Shown here piece by piece: positions 45,624-54,666 of a stretch of 64,000 nt of DNA. Positions within the stretch are counted from its first letter, which is position 1. The number at the start of each line of letters is the position of its first letter. Source of the DNA: Chloroflexi bacterium AL-N1 (GTDB lineage Bacteria > Chloroflexota > Chloroflexia > Chloroflexales > Roseiflexaceae). Position numbers and translations under genes: made by a program. Under the pieces are notes generated by a model. It did not search any database, was not told the origin of the DNA, and saw nothing but the letters and a program-made list of their open reading frames with translations. The DNA lies in contig WYDT01000006.1 of assembly GCA_013122435.1 (NCBI GenBank), forward strand, positions 1 to 64,000. Direction: 5' to 3'.

Positions 45624-47456
45624 CTAGCGGTACCACGCTGCCTGAATAGTGTAGAGTTCGGCGTAATGGCCACTCTGGGCAATAAGTTCCTCGTGACGAC
45701 CCTCTTCAGTGATCTGGCCCTGATCAATCACCAGAATACGATCTGCCAGACGCGCTGAACCAAGGCGATGTGAAATCAACAGAGTGGTACGACCCTGCGC
45801 CGCATCACGGAACTGCCGATAGACCTCGACCTCGGCACGGGCATCAAGGGCGGCGGTTGGCTCATCGAGCACCAGCACTGACGCATCACGGAGATAGGCC
45901 CGCGCCAGTGCCAGCTTTTGCCATTGCCCAATCGAGAGATCCTCACCCTGTTCATCATACGCCTTCCCCAGAAAGGTGTCATATCCCCTGGGCAGCATGG
46001 CTACAACAGCATCAGCACCACTATGGGCCGCCGCCGTTTGAATGGCCAATCGATCCTGAAGGAATGGCAGATTGCCAAACCCGATATTCTCCTGCGCTGT
46101 CAGCTCGTATTTAGCGTAGTTCTGAAAAACAGCCGTCGCCTGAGTATACCACCAGTGCGGGGGCAATGTTGCCAGATCGACGCCATCAATCGTGATGCGC
46201 CCCGACGTTGGTTGATACAATCCCAAAAGCAGTTTTGCTAAGGTGCTTTTACCGGCACCGTTGGCTCCCACCAATGCCATACGCTCCCTCGGATACAGTG
46301 TAAACGAGATACCGCGCAACACAGGCTCAGCAGTGTGTGGATAGGCAAAGGTGACGTGCTCAAAACGAATCGTGGGCATGGGTGATAGTTTCTCTCCATT
46401 GGAATTGGCAGTTGACACACTGGGGATAGTGTGCCGGTCAGGCATTTCCTCGTCGAGATCGAGATAGTCAAAGACATCCTGCATATAGCGCAGATCGCCG
46501 TCGATCATAGCGATGCCCAGAATCACCATACCTATTGATGAACCAAGCTGGTTGGTTGCACTCAGATAGGCGACAAAGGCACCAATCGAGAGGCGCCCCT
46601 GCGCGATCAGTACCGTCAAGCCTACTGCAACCGCCCCGGCAGTAAGCGCCTTGCCCAAAGTACGGGGCACATCGGTTCGCTGGCGATCACGGGCCATCTT
46701 GATGCGGTCGTCCCGCAATTGGCGAAAAATCTGCTGGTAGCGGGTGAGAAAATAATCCTGTAAGCCAAAGAGTCGCATTTCGGCAGCCGCCCGACGATCC
46801 GCCATCAAATCACCAAGATAGGTGAGCATGCGCTCGAAAGGAGTGTGTTTACGTGCCAGCAGATAGGTTTGCTGAAAGAATCTGGTGAACAGGCCATACG
46901 TTGGCACCAGACCGAGCAGCAAGATGATGGGAAAAAAGATATGCGCCGAGCCAACATACACTAGCAGACTGATGGTGGTGATGAGATAGGAGGGAATTGG
47001 CAGGAGATAGGTCAGCACGTTGAGCAGTCGTTTATCCAGCCCCTGTTGGGCGCGGTGCAGCTGATCAAACAACATTGGCGACTCGAAAGCAGCTAATGAG
47101 AGTCGCCCAGCCTTTTGCAAAAGCCGTTCCTGCGCTCGGGCTGTGAGCCGATTCTGGATATCTTCGATCAGGCTTTCCCAAAAACCAAAGATTGCTTTTA
47201 ATCCTTCAACGACAAACAGTAGGGCAAGCCACACCAGAGCAACCGACAGACTAATGTTGCCACTTATCGCATCAGCCGTACTGTCCACAAAGCGCTGCAA
47301 CACCAGCAGACTCAGGAGTGGTGCTAACCCATTGATGAACGAGAAGCCTGCGATCATCAGGACATCGCGGCGGCCCAATTCCCACAGCAGTTGGAGAAGC
47401 CGAGGGAAGACCCGCCACCGCTGCCATAGCGTATCTTCTCGATTATGCTGGATCAT
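45624..47456 (-). CDS. ABC exporter half-transporter, second pair, subunit B
   Basis: 610 residues. Six membrane helices (about residues 30-320) and a nucleotide-binding domain with Walker A GANGAGKST, signature LSIGQWQK (Gly replaced by Ile) and Walker B LVLDEPTAALD. ISHRLGSARLAD is the H-loop region. The WQK after the signature and GEDLSIGQ loop are typical of this exporter branch. It follows the 47469 gene by 12 bp and has AGGAG upstream of ATG 47456. Together they form a heterodimer, paralogous to but not the same as the 41655/43542 pair. Substrate unknown; peptide or lipid export are both possible. Confidence 0.9.
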   Translation of the reverse strand: MIQHNREDTLWQRWRVFPRLLQLLWELGRRDVLMIAGFSFINGLAPLLSLLVLQRFVDSTADAISGNISLSVALVWLALLFVVEGLKAIFGFWESLIEDIQNRLTARAQERLLQKAGRLSLAAFESPMLFDQLHRAQQGLDKRLLNVLTYLLPIPSYLITTISLLVYVGSAHIFFPIILLLGLVPTYGLFTRFFQQTYLLARKHTPFERMLTYLGDLMADRRAAAEMRLFGLQDYFLTRYQQIFRQLRDDRIKMARDRQRTDVPRTLGKALTAGAVAVGLTVLIAQGRLSIGAFVAYLSATNQLGSSIGMVILGIAMIDGDLRYMQDVFDYLDLDEEMPDRHTIPSVSTANSNGEKLSPMPTIRFEHVTFAYPHTAEPVLRGISFTLYPRERMALVGANGAGKSTLAKLLLGLYQPTSGRITIDGVDLATLPPHWWYTQATAVFQNYAKYELTAQENIGFGNLPFLQDRLAIQTAAAHSGADAVVAMLPRGYDTFLGKAYDEQGEDLSIGQWQKLALARAYLRDASVLVLDEPTAALDARAEVEVYRQFRDAAQGRTTLLISHRLGSARLADRILVIDQGQITEEGRHEELIAQSGHYAELYTIQAAWYR

Positions 47457-47468
47457 GTGTTGCTCCTA

Positions 47469-49361
47469 TCAACTCACCTGTTGTTGGGTGGTCTCATCCA
47501 TCTCTTGTTCGCGGTACCAGGCTGCCTGCAATTCGTAGAGTGTTGCGTAGTATCCACGTTGTGCCATCAATTCCTCGTGTGTCCCAATCTCTTGAATCTG
47601 GCCATCATGCATAAAGATAATGCGGTCAGCCAGTCGGGCTGAACCAAGACGATGTGAGATCAGGACCACCGTCTTGCCTGCGGCGAGGTCGAGAAACTGG
47701 TGATACACATCACGTTCAGCCAGGGCATCCAGCGCTGAAGCAGGCTCATCCAACACCAGCACAGCACTGTCACGAAGGTAGGCCCGTGCGATAGCGAGTT
47801 TTTGCCACTGCCCGCCAGAGAGATCATGGCCACCAACGAATTCCCTTCCCAGAAGTGTTTCGTAGCCTTCTGGCAACTGTTCAATCATCTCGCTAGCACC
47901 ACTCTGTTCGGCGGCTGCGCGAATCGTTGGGGCATCGTCGAGTGCGGCCAATCGACCAAAGCCGATGTTCTCACGCACAGTCATGGCATAGCGCGTAAAA
48001 TCCTGCATCACCGCACTGACCTTCTCGCGCCAGGAGGTCGGCGCAATCGTTTTCAGATCAATACCATCAATCGTGATATAACCCTCGGTAGGGTGATACA
48101 AACCCAACAGCAACCGTACAAACGTGCTTTTACCTGCGCCATTTTCTCCGACCAGCGCAATACGCTCCCCCGGCTGAAGATGAACGTTAACATCTTTTAG
48201 AGTCGGTCGAGTACTTTCAGGGTAAGTAAAACTGACATTGGTAAAACGAATACCATCACCAATGATCGGAGGAGCAGGTGCCACACCTTCCACCACATCA
48301 TCTTTGTGTGCTAGAAATGTCCCTGCGTTGTGTAACTTTCTGAAAAAGCCCTGTAATCGGCCCAGCCGCAGACCGATGCGATCCAGATGATCGAGGTACT
48401 GTTGCATCAACACAATCAGAGCAAGTAGGGTGCCGATACTCAACAGATCGGCCCGCGCTGCCAAAATGAGACCCAGCAGGACGGTGCAGTTGAGCCCGAC
48501 CGTGATGAGCGCAATCCCTATATCACGACGTTTCCCTCGTTGTCGTACTGCTGCCGTTTCTTGCAGTAGTTGGTCGGTGATGTTTCGCCACGAAGCAATG
48601 ATATGTTGACTCAGGCCGAACAGACGCACCTCTGCGGCATACTCCCGCTGGGTCAGCAGGTTGCGCCAGTAGAGCTGACGCCGTTGGCGCGTTGTTTGGG
48701 CCTCGGTGACGGCAACAACCTGACGAGCACGCCGAATGTGCCGTTGTAGTAAGAGAAAGCTACCAGGGAGCATGGGGATGAGCAATGCCCAATGAACCGC
48801 TGCTAACGATCCAATAATGATGAAACTTGAGCCAAGCATGGCCACTACCGTCTGTATCTGAAGCAACTGGCTGGCAATGTTATCGTCGATCATTGCACGC
48901 GCCAGCTTGAGTTGATCGTAGTAGTTGGTGCTCTCAAACTGTTTGAGCGGGGCTGTCAGGACTTTCTTGAAGAACAGGGCATCGAAGTGCTCTCTAATAT
49001 GTTCATTGGTTCGCGCTGCAAGGTATTGATGAAACGGCTCGTAATAGATAATCCGTTCCAGCAGGATCATGACGCACAAGAGCAACAGCCATGGAAGATA
49101 GGGCTGAAGGAGTTCTAACACCGATAGCGTTTCTTCCGCAGGTACCACATTGAGATTTGTCGACAACGTATCGATGAGTTGCGAGATGGCAGCAAGGTGT
49201 CCTAGCGGCATAAGTGCGCCGACAATAGCGATGACAATTAAAAAGATAAGGAAGGGTGGCCAGGGAGCAATAAGCAGTTGATACGCAAAACGGACATGTT
49301 CCCGAAGTGCAGCAAGTCGTGGTCCGAAGGAAGCCCATGACTTAGATTGCGGCATCATCAT
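47469..49361 (-). CDS. ABC exporter half-transporter, second pair, subunit A
   Basis: 630 residues. Six membrane helices, nucleotide-binding domain with Walker A GENGAGKST, signature LSGGQWQK and Walker B LVLDEPASALD. Both subunits of this pair keep the Walker B Glu, unlike the first pair, so only the signature of its partner is degenerate. Start: ATG 49361 (first of three consecutive ATG codons), 11 bases after GAGGAG; the GTG at 49373 is too close to that site. A 39-bp repeat is 177 bp upstream. Confidence 0.88.
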   Translation of the reverse strand: MMMPQSKSWASFGPRLAALREHVRFAYQLLIAPWPPFLIFLIVIAIVGALMPLGHLAAISQLIDTLSTNLNVVPAEETLSVLELLQPYLPWLLLLCVMILLERIIYYEPFHQYLAARTNEHIREHFDALFFKKVLTAPLKQFESTNYYDQLKLARAMIDDNIASQLLQIQTVVAMLGSSFIIIGSLAAVHWALLIPMLPGSFLLLQRHIRRARQVVAVTEAQTTRQRRQLYWRNLLTQREYAAEVRLFGLSQHIIASWRNITDQLLQETAAVRQRGKRRDIGIALITVGLNCTVLLGLILAARADLLSIGTLLALIVLMQQYLDHLDRIGLRLGRLQGFFRKLHNAGTFLAHKDDVVEGVAPAPPIIGDGIRFTNVSFTYPESTRPTLKDVNVHLQPGERIALVGENGAGKSTFVRLLLGLYHPTEGYITIDGIDLKTIAPTSWREKVSAVMQDFTRYAMTVRENIGFGRLAALDDAPTIRAAAEQSGASEMIEQLPEGYETLLGREFVGGHDLSGGQWQKLAIARAYLRDSAVLVLDEPASALDALAERDVYHQFLDLAAGKTVVLISHRLGSARLADRIIFMHDGQIQEIGTHEELMAQRGYYATLYELQAAWYREQEMDETTQQQVS

Positions 49362-49537
49362 GACGTTACACACTCCTCTCTATACTGCTGAAAACGACGA
49401 TGAGCAGACTATCGATAGAGTACAAACAGGAACCCAATCTTTGGACCGATGATGAGAACGGACAAACAAGGTCTGGAAAATCGCAAGCAACTCAGATATA
49501 GGATAATTAATCTCGGTTCATACATCGTACCGTCCTG

Positions 49538-49576
49538 TTTTAATTCTTTCCATACATCGTTAGTCTGGTTTACGCT
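49538..49576 (-). repeat. 39-bp repeat, copy 2, upstream of ABC operon 49361
   Basis: Partner of 45560-45598, same orientation, four differences. Ends read GTTTTAAT outward on the plus strand and AAAC on the other side, loosely like CRISPR repeat ends, but only two copies exist and they are 4 kb apart. Confidence 0.65.
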
Positions 49577-49599
49577 TTGAGCAACCAAACTACATGCAA

Positions 49600-49635
49600 T
49601 TTATGGTACTATGTACATGGAAGTACTACCATAAA
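49600..49635. promoter_or_regulatory. Inverted repeat upstream of the sugar dehydrogenase
   Basis: TTTATGGTA (49600-49608) and TACCATAAA (49627-49635) are perfect 9-base arms with an 18-base spacer that contains GTAC twice. It lies about 92 bp before the dehydrogenase ATG. Operator or RNA hairpin. Confidence 0.45.
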
Positions 49636-49727
49636 ATGAATTAATCCATTTACAACCATCTCTGCCGTGTATCACATAAGATATTACTCTTTCAAACGCT
49701 AGTTTCACACATCATTGGAGTATAGTC

Positions 49728-51137
49728 ATGATGTTGTCTTTTGCAACACTGGCACTATTAACACTGTATATTGGTCTTGGGATTGGTGGCGGTCTCCTCT
49801 TCCGCCAGGGCGGTGGTTGGCGTATCGTCGGTATACTCCTCATCGCACAGGCATTCCTGGCATTTGCGGCGCAAGTAACCTTGAGTATGCTGCCCTTCGG
49901 TATCGGCGAACCCCTCATTCGCGTCCCCTTGCAGGAATTAGTGCTGCAGATGTTGATTATCGTGTCAGCTATCAGTCTTATCACGCTATTGGTCATTGCA
50001 GGCATCCGTTTCTCGGCAAGATTGCAAAAACCTGTGCAACGACGCACCGCTATCACTGGTCTCCTGATACTGTTGCCATTGATAGCATCCGCCAGTATGT
50101 TTGGGATGGTGCAAGCCAGCCTGCCTGAGCGCGAACGCGAACGTGACCCTAGCAAACGCGAAATCGTGCTCCATCCCGATTTTTCGTGGAGTATCTATGC
50201 CCAGGGGACCATGGACAACCCTACTTCGATCACCTTTGGACCAGAGGGCGAGCTCTACATCGCCGATATCGATGGCAACCTCTGGATTGCACGGGATGAC
50301 AACAACGATTATGTGGTCGACAGCATTACCGAATGGGCCAGCGGCTTTAATCTCCTCGTCGGGGTGGCGTGGTTCGAAGACGAACTCTACACCGCCAGTT
50401 CTGGCAAGATCGAAGCCCTGCGCGATACCGATGGCGATGATGTTGCCGATCAGCGGCGGCTCATCGTCGATGAATTGCCATCCCTGCTCCTCAGACCACA
50501 TTCCAACAACGGTATCGTCTTTGGCCCGGACAACCGCCTTTACTTCGGGGTCGGCAGTACTACCAATGGTGAATTCGAGACCCAGGAACTTGCCGCAACC
50601 GTGCTCTCCGTTAACCCTGATGGTAGTGACCTGCGTGTGTTTGCGCGTGGCTTTGGAAACACCTTCGACGTGGCCTTCAACCAGGATGGTGAACTGTTCG
50701 GCGGCGACAATAGCCCAATGGGTGGTGATGGTGCAGAACTTCCCGACGAGTTCAATCATATTGTGGAAGGCCAGCACTATGGCTACCCCTACTTTTATGG
50801 TGATCAACCGGAAAATGGCGGCACACGCGCGCCTCTCACCAGTTTTCCAGCCCACTCTGCCCCGACCGGCCTGACCTTCTACTCCGGCGATCAATACCCA
50901 CCTGAATACCGCGACAATGCCTTTGTCACGTTGTGGAACAATGGACAGATTGAGCGGGTGGAAGTTGCCCAGACTGCTGGTGGCGCCTACCTCAGCCGTA
51001 CCACAACCTTTGGTAGTGGGTTCCTCTATCCGATAGACGCTGTCACCGGACCAGACGGAAATCTGTATATTGCCGATTTTGGTACCAGTGCCATCTATCG
51101 CATTACCCACAATGACTCACCTCTAGGTGGGGGATAA
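49728..51137 (+). CDS. PQQ-dependent sugar dehydrogenase-like protein (soluble beta-propeller, membrane-anchored)
   Basis: 469 residues. Four N-terminal membrane helices (about residues 1-120), then a six-bladed propeller of the glucose/sorbosone dehydrogenase family: NPTSITFGPEGELYIADIDG, LLVGVAWFEDELYTASS, HSNNGIVFGPDNRLYFGVGS, GFGNTFDVAFNQDGELFGGDN and GPDGNLYIADFG. HYGYPYFYGD is the usual PQQ-region loop. It would oxidise a sugar outside the membrane and pass electrons on. The cytochrome gene starts three bases after its stop, a likely electron acceptor. Whether PQQ is really bound is not provable from sequence. Confidence 0.85.
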   Translation: MMLSFATLALLTLYIGLGIGGGLLFRQGGGWRIVGILLIAQAFLAFAAQVTLSMLPFGIGEPLIRVPLQELVLQMLIIVSAISLITLLVIAGIRFSARLQKPVQRRTAITGLLILLPLIASASMFGMVQASLPERERERDPSKREIVLHPDFSWSIYAQGTMDNPTSITFGPEGELYIADIDGNLWIARDDNNDYVVDSITEWASGFNLLVGVAWFEDELYTASSGKIEALRDTDGDDVADQRRLIVDELPSLLLRPHSNNGIVFGPDNRLYFGVGSTTNGEFETQELAATVLSVNPDGSDLRVFARGFGNTFDVAFNQDGELFGGDNSPMGGDGAELPDEFNHIVEGQHYGYPYFYGDQPENGGTRAPLTSFPAHSAPTGLTFYSGDQYPPEYRDNAFVTLWNNGQIERVEVAQTAGGAYLSRTTTFGSGFLYPIDAVTGPDGNLYIADFGTSAIYRITHNDSPLGGG

Positions 51138-51140
51138 AAC

Positions 51141-51617
51141 ATGCCGGTATCTTTGCAGAACACTTGCCGTCTTTTTCGAGCGTGGTGTGCAGATACAATT
51201 CACATACGGAAACTCCGCTTTTATTGGCAGTCCTCGAGTATTTTTGGCTTGCTCCTCGTGTTGGTGGCATGCGGCCCACCCCCCGGCGATCCAGCACGTG
51301 GCCAACAGCTCTTCAACGGCGAAATGCTCATCGCTGAGGGCAATTTACCCGAATGCAGCAGTTGCCATGCCGACATCGTTGATGGCGAATCACCGCTGGG
51401 GCCAAACCTCTCCAACATCGGCAACCGCGCCGCAACCACTGTCGAGGGGCAATCTGCCGCAGACTACCTGTGGACCTCGATTATCAGCCCCGACGCATAC
51501 TTGTCAGGCGGATTTCAGGAAGGCATTATGGATCGCGACTATCGACAAGGGCTGAGTGACCAGGAGATTAGTGATCTTGTGGCCTATATGCTGACGCTGC
51601 AAAGTGGGCAGGACTAA
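51141..51617 (+). CDS. Lipoprotein c-type cytochrome
   Basis: 158 residues. Residues 31-44 form a hydrophobic segment ending in a lipobox (VLVAC, C44), so the mature protein is probably anchored by lipid. The haem site is C72-x2-C75-H76 (ECSSCH); a distal Met is present in FQEGIMDRDY, and QGLSDQEISDLVAYMLTL is the usual last helix of class I cytochrome c. Start ATG 51141, with AGGTGGGGG about seven bases before. The tight spacing to the dehydrogenase suggests that both form one electron-transfer unit. Confidence 0.85.
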   Translation: MPVSLQNTCRLFRAWCADTIHIRKLRFYWQSSSIFGLLLVLVACGPPPGDPARGQQLFNGEMLIAEGNLPECSSCHADIVDGESPLGPNLSNIGNRAATTVEGQSAADYLWTSIISPDAYLSGGFQEGIMDRDYRQGLSDQEISDLVAYMLTLQSGQD

Positions 51618-52902
51618 TACATCCCCTGCACCATCTCAGACACCTCAGCCATAGCTTGATCCGCCGCATGAGATGCAAAACACCCCGGCACACGATAAAA
51701 CCGTGGTGCAACATTAACCTCGTAGCCGCCCAATACATGCTCCTCTGCCGTAGGGAGATATCCAACACAACCATTGGTCACACCAGCAACTAGCGTGCAC
51801 GCAGTAGGCGACACAGCCTTGATACTCAAACCAAGCTCGGTAAACGCTTCTGCTCCCAGAGCACCAACAGCACATCGCCCAATCGTACACAATGAACCCG
51901 CATCGCAACCGCCACACCAGCGCGCGTTTCGCGAAGTTCCTGATTCCAGGGAAAGAGACGCTCTAGCATTGGATCGACTAACCAACCCGATGCATACAAC
52001 GATCTGGGGAGCAAGCCCCAGGAGCGATGGTGCCCTGCGTAGTCATCTGGCGATTCAAGAGGCAGCAAGATCTGCTGCGTATGATGTCTTACAGGCGTTG
52101 ATCTGATTGGTTGCGTTGAATGCAACAGCGCCAGCACTGCTTCACCGGCCTCACGACCAAGGCGATCACATTCATCCCATTATATGTGGGAGTTACGGGG
52201 AACATGTGGTAATTTGGGGCCACATGCTCCCTGTACAAACAGGCATGGGGCACTGGTATGTTCCTCAACAACTTCACGCATGACCCCGGGCCAGTCTGCG
52301 GAAACCTGACGGTTGTCGGGTCGCAATACGGTCGGGTGGCATGCCAGATTGACCAGGGTGGCTAGCAGATCGCCACTTTGATGTGCCACTTGCACCACTG
52401 CCAACGAACGATCAACCGGGCCATCAGGATGCTCGCCGCTGACCACGAACCCGTTGGGGCATCGCTGTCGACGGTTGATAGATACATCTACTTCACCAAC
52501 AGCGCAGGACATTCGGGCTGGTTGGACATTCTTTTCAGCCAGCTGCATCGCAGCTGCAATTTGAGCAACCAGAAAATCGACGTAGCGCCGATACCAACGT
52601 GGAGCAGTTACAGGAACGTGGGTCATTGGAGCAGCATGTGAGTGAGAGCAACACACAAGCACGTGGTTTTGCACAACAGATTGAATGCGGGTAAGCGTCT
52701 CAGCAGTGATCGCCAACACATCGCACACGACGATTGCGACACTCTCGTCATCACAGCGCAATACCAGGACTGTGGCCGTTAGATCATCGTGGACACCAGT
52801 GTTTCCCCGCAGACGATTACTGTATCCAACAAGATAGAGACCACGTGGTGGTGAAATGATCCGGCGCACAACTCCGGCATAGAGATTCGATGTTTTACGC
52901 AT
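51614..52902 (-). pseudogene. Neutral ceramidase-like gene, interrupted by TAA and a frameshift
   Basis: From 52902 the frame encodes a ceramidase-type start: GVVRRIISPPRGLYLVGYSNR, SHSHAAPMTH, NLACHPTVLRP and CLFVQGACGPK, the N-terminal metal-binding and catalytic serine region. TAA at 52180-52182 stops it, but the same frame continues as WDECDRLGREAGEAVLALLHS for about 118 codons to 51826. Near 51860 the sense switches to another frame: GAEAFTELGLSIKAVSP...GYLPTAEEHVLGGYEV, a typical ceramidase C-terminus ending at 51614. So two lesions break one gene. Could hydrolyse ceramide if intact. Overlaps the convergent cytochrome stop by 4 bases. Confidence 0.75.
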
Positions 52903-52935
52903 TCTTTATCACATCATTATCGCTGAACTTCATTG

Positions 52936-53535
52936 TTATGTAATCTGGGATAGCATAATATCAGAAAACATTTCCGACCAAAGCGTCTCAATAGCCTCAA
53001 GCACGTTGTTGTGTCGTGTGGATGTGGCATGGGTCTTCCAGAAGGGAAAATGAAGAAATAGAGTGGTGTGATTAATCTGAATTTCATTATATAAAGCTGC
53101 TGGACTCTGTTCAAGTAACATTGCCAAAGTCTCAAGTTGGGTCACCACATCACGACCCTGAAGGTGGCCCTGCGAAGGAACATGGCCCTGAAACTCTGTA
53201 CCAAAGTAGGCACTGGTAACAAGAATATAATTTTGAATATTTCGGTTAAATGTATCTAATTGGTCGGCAGGAACCCATAGCTCTTCATGCCTGCGTCCAC
53301 CAACGATTTTACGGTCAAATTGAGCAGCATACGCACCATCAACTGTAAACTCGGTGACATAGCCTGCAAGCGTATTATTTTTTGTGTTCCAGTCACGGGC
53401 AATCTGTGCAGCATATGCGTAATTCAACACTGGGTAGAAAATCGGTTGCTCGGGGAGGCGTGGCGGAAACGCGCGCATCCCCGACTCGTAAATAAGTTGA
53501 AGTTCTTCGAGACCAACAGGTCGATAAAGGATCAT
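52936..53535 (-). CDS. Protein of the ADP-ribosylation/crystallin J1-like annotation group
   Basis: 199 residues, soluble. YRPVGLEELQLIYESGMRAFPPRLPEQPIFYPVLNYAYA and GGRRHEELWVPADQLDTFN match a common family of small proteins often labelled ADP-ribosylation/crystallin J1, whose true activity is unknown to me. The C-terminal 90 residues (from YFGTEFQGHVPSQG) are less common and may be lineage-specific. Start ATG 53535 with GAGGAGG nine bases upstream; the TTG further up is not needed. It precedes the ceramidase-like pseudogene by 33 bp. Confidence 0.65.
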   Translation of the reverse strand: MILYRPVGLEELQLIYESGMRAFPPRLPEQPIFYPVLNYAYAAQIARDWNTKNNTLAGYVTEFTVDGAYAAQFDRKIVGGRRHEELWVPADQLDTFNRNIQNYILVTSAYFGTEFQGHVPSQGHLQGRDVVTQLETLAMLLEQSPAALYNEIQINHTTLFLHFPFWKTHATSTRHNNVLEAIETLWSEMFSDIMLSQIT

Positions 53536-53593
53536 AGATGATGCCCTCCTCAAAATATATCAATGAGAGAAGTGTATCATAGGAAGCACTAGA

Positions 53594-53672
53594 GCGCTGG
53601 GGCGTTGGGGCTTTGGAACGTTGGAGTTGTCGAGAATGTAACCCTTAACCTCTTAACCCCTAGCTCTTACTA
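53594..53672. repeat. Two word-repeat tracts in the gap before ssb
   Basis: 53594-53629 is a degenerate octad series (GCGCTGG, GGCGTTGG, GGCTTTGG, AACGTTGG). 53637-53672 reads AACCCTTA-ACCTCTT-AACCCCT-AGCTCTT, the complement of the GTTARGG heptads at 39511 and 43532. No coding potential. Confidence 0.5.
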
Positions 53673-53738
53673 CGTCTTGACTCATACAGAACATATGTAC
53701 TATTATTAACCTGTAGAACAAATCTTAAGGAGGCCGAG

Positions 53739-54299
53739 ATGGCACGCGATCTCAACAAAGTGCAAATCACCGGACGGCTTGGTGCAGATCCCGAGATGCG
53801 TTATACTCCCCAGGGATCGGCCATTACCACCTTTCGCGTTGCCTCCAATCGCTCCTGGCGTAATGTAGAGGGAACGCCTCAGGAAGAGACCGAATGGTTT
53901 CGGGTAGTGGCGTGGGATCGCCTTGCCGAGGTGTGCAATGAATGGCTTGCCAAGGGTGTACGTGTGTATGTGGAAGGCCGACTGCAAACACGTCAATGGC
54001 AAGATCAAGAGGGGTACCGTCGATCTACTACTGAGGTTGTCGCAAACGACCTGATCATTCTTGATCGTCTACACGAACATTCCGCAACACAAATGCCATC
54101 ATCTGATAACACCACTTCTAAAAGAGTTCTTCCTCGATCAGAAATAACTGTTGTTGAAGAGACTGGCAAACCTCAATCAAAATCTTCCAGGCGCCAAAAG
54201 CACAGCTCATCAAAGGTGTCTATGCTGCAAAACAACAGCACTACTATTCTGCCACATGCGCGAAAAGCATTTGAAGAAGAAGATTTGCCCTTTTCATAA
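53739..54299 (+). CDS. ssb: Single-stranded DNA-binding protein
   Basis: 186 residues. OB-fold domain (residues 1-110) starts MARDLNKVQITGRLGADPEMRYT, with ITTFRVASNRSW, EETEWFRVVAWD and VYVEGRLQTRQWQD, all standard SSB positions. A low-complexity Ser/Lys/Arg linker follows, then the acidic tip EEEDLPFS, which binds partner repair and replication proteins. The tip ends in Phe-Ser instead of the commoner Pro-Phe end. AAGGAGG lies six bases before the ATG. A second SSB may exist elsewhere. Confidence 0.95.
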   Translation: MARDLNKVQITGRLGADPEMRYTPQGSAITTFRVASNRSWRNVEGTPQEETEWFRVVAWDRLAEVCNEWLAKGVRVYVEGRLQTRQWQDQEGYRRSTTEVVANDLIILDRLHEHSATQMPSSDNTTSKRVLPRSEITVVEETGKPQSKSSRRQKHSSSKVSMLQNNSTTILPHARKAFEEEDLPFS

Positions 54300-54666
54300 A
54301 CTTTTCTCCGTAGATTACCTTTCAATTTCCCACCAATATCTTCGGCCTCCATCATAGTGTTAAGACATAACACTGATTCACTTGTAAGCATTGACATTCT
54401 ATAGTAATCTTAGAAGTGACAGGAGACACTATAAAAATGGCTACAATCAGTCCCAAAGCATCAATGGTCCTGTTACTTTATAGGAAAGGATGACAAATTA
54501 GTACGGTACCAGCGTAACTTTTTGGTCATCTTTGATGTTTATATGTAAGAGAGGCATTGCAAAATGCCAGTTTGCTTGTTGGTTTCATTAGTATATAAAA
54601 TATGTATTTCTTGAGTATGATAATATCATTATCTACCCAATGTATTTATAGTAAGGAGTGCCCGCT
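54300..54666. other. Intergenic region, 367 bp, with inverted repeat and a tiny ORF
   Basis: AT-rich. AGTGTTA-AGACA-TAACACT at 54356-54374 is a perfect inverted repeat with 7-base arms. A tiny reading frame at 54437-54493 (18 codons, GGAG upstream) could be translated, but nothing supports a function. No other gene or terminator seen. Confidence 0.4.
54437..54493 (+). CDS. Possible 18-residue small ORF
   Basis: ATG 54437 with GGAG eleven bases before; the product MATISPKASMVLLLYRKG is unlike anything I know. May be chance. Mentioned because it has a ribosome site and lies upstream of a two-component operon. Confidence 0.2.
   Translation: MATISPKASMVLLLYRKG

Larger units (their letters stand above)
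49362..49727. other. Divergent intergenic region, 366 bp
   Basis: No gene. It holds a 39-bp repeat (49538-49576), a 9-bp-arm inverted repeat (49600-49635) and the promoters for the ABC operon (minus) and the sugar dehydrogenase (plus). TTAATTATCC and TATATC near 49500 on the minus strand may be promoter parts. Confidence 0.5.

Noticed and set aside
45560..49576. The two 39-bp repeats as a degenerate CRISPR array
   Set aside because: Ends resemble CRISPR repeats slightly, but there are only two copies, 4 kb apart, with transporter genes between them.
49986..51110. Long 374-codon open frame on the minus strand opposite the sugar dehydrogenase
   Set aside because: It mirrors the dehydrogenase codon pattern, has no ribosome site or recognisable domain, and the plus-strand gene is clear.
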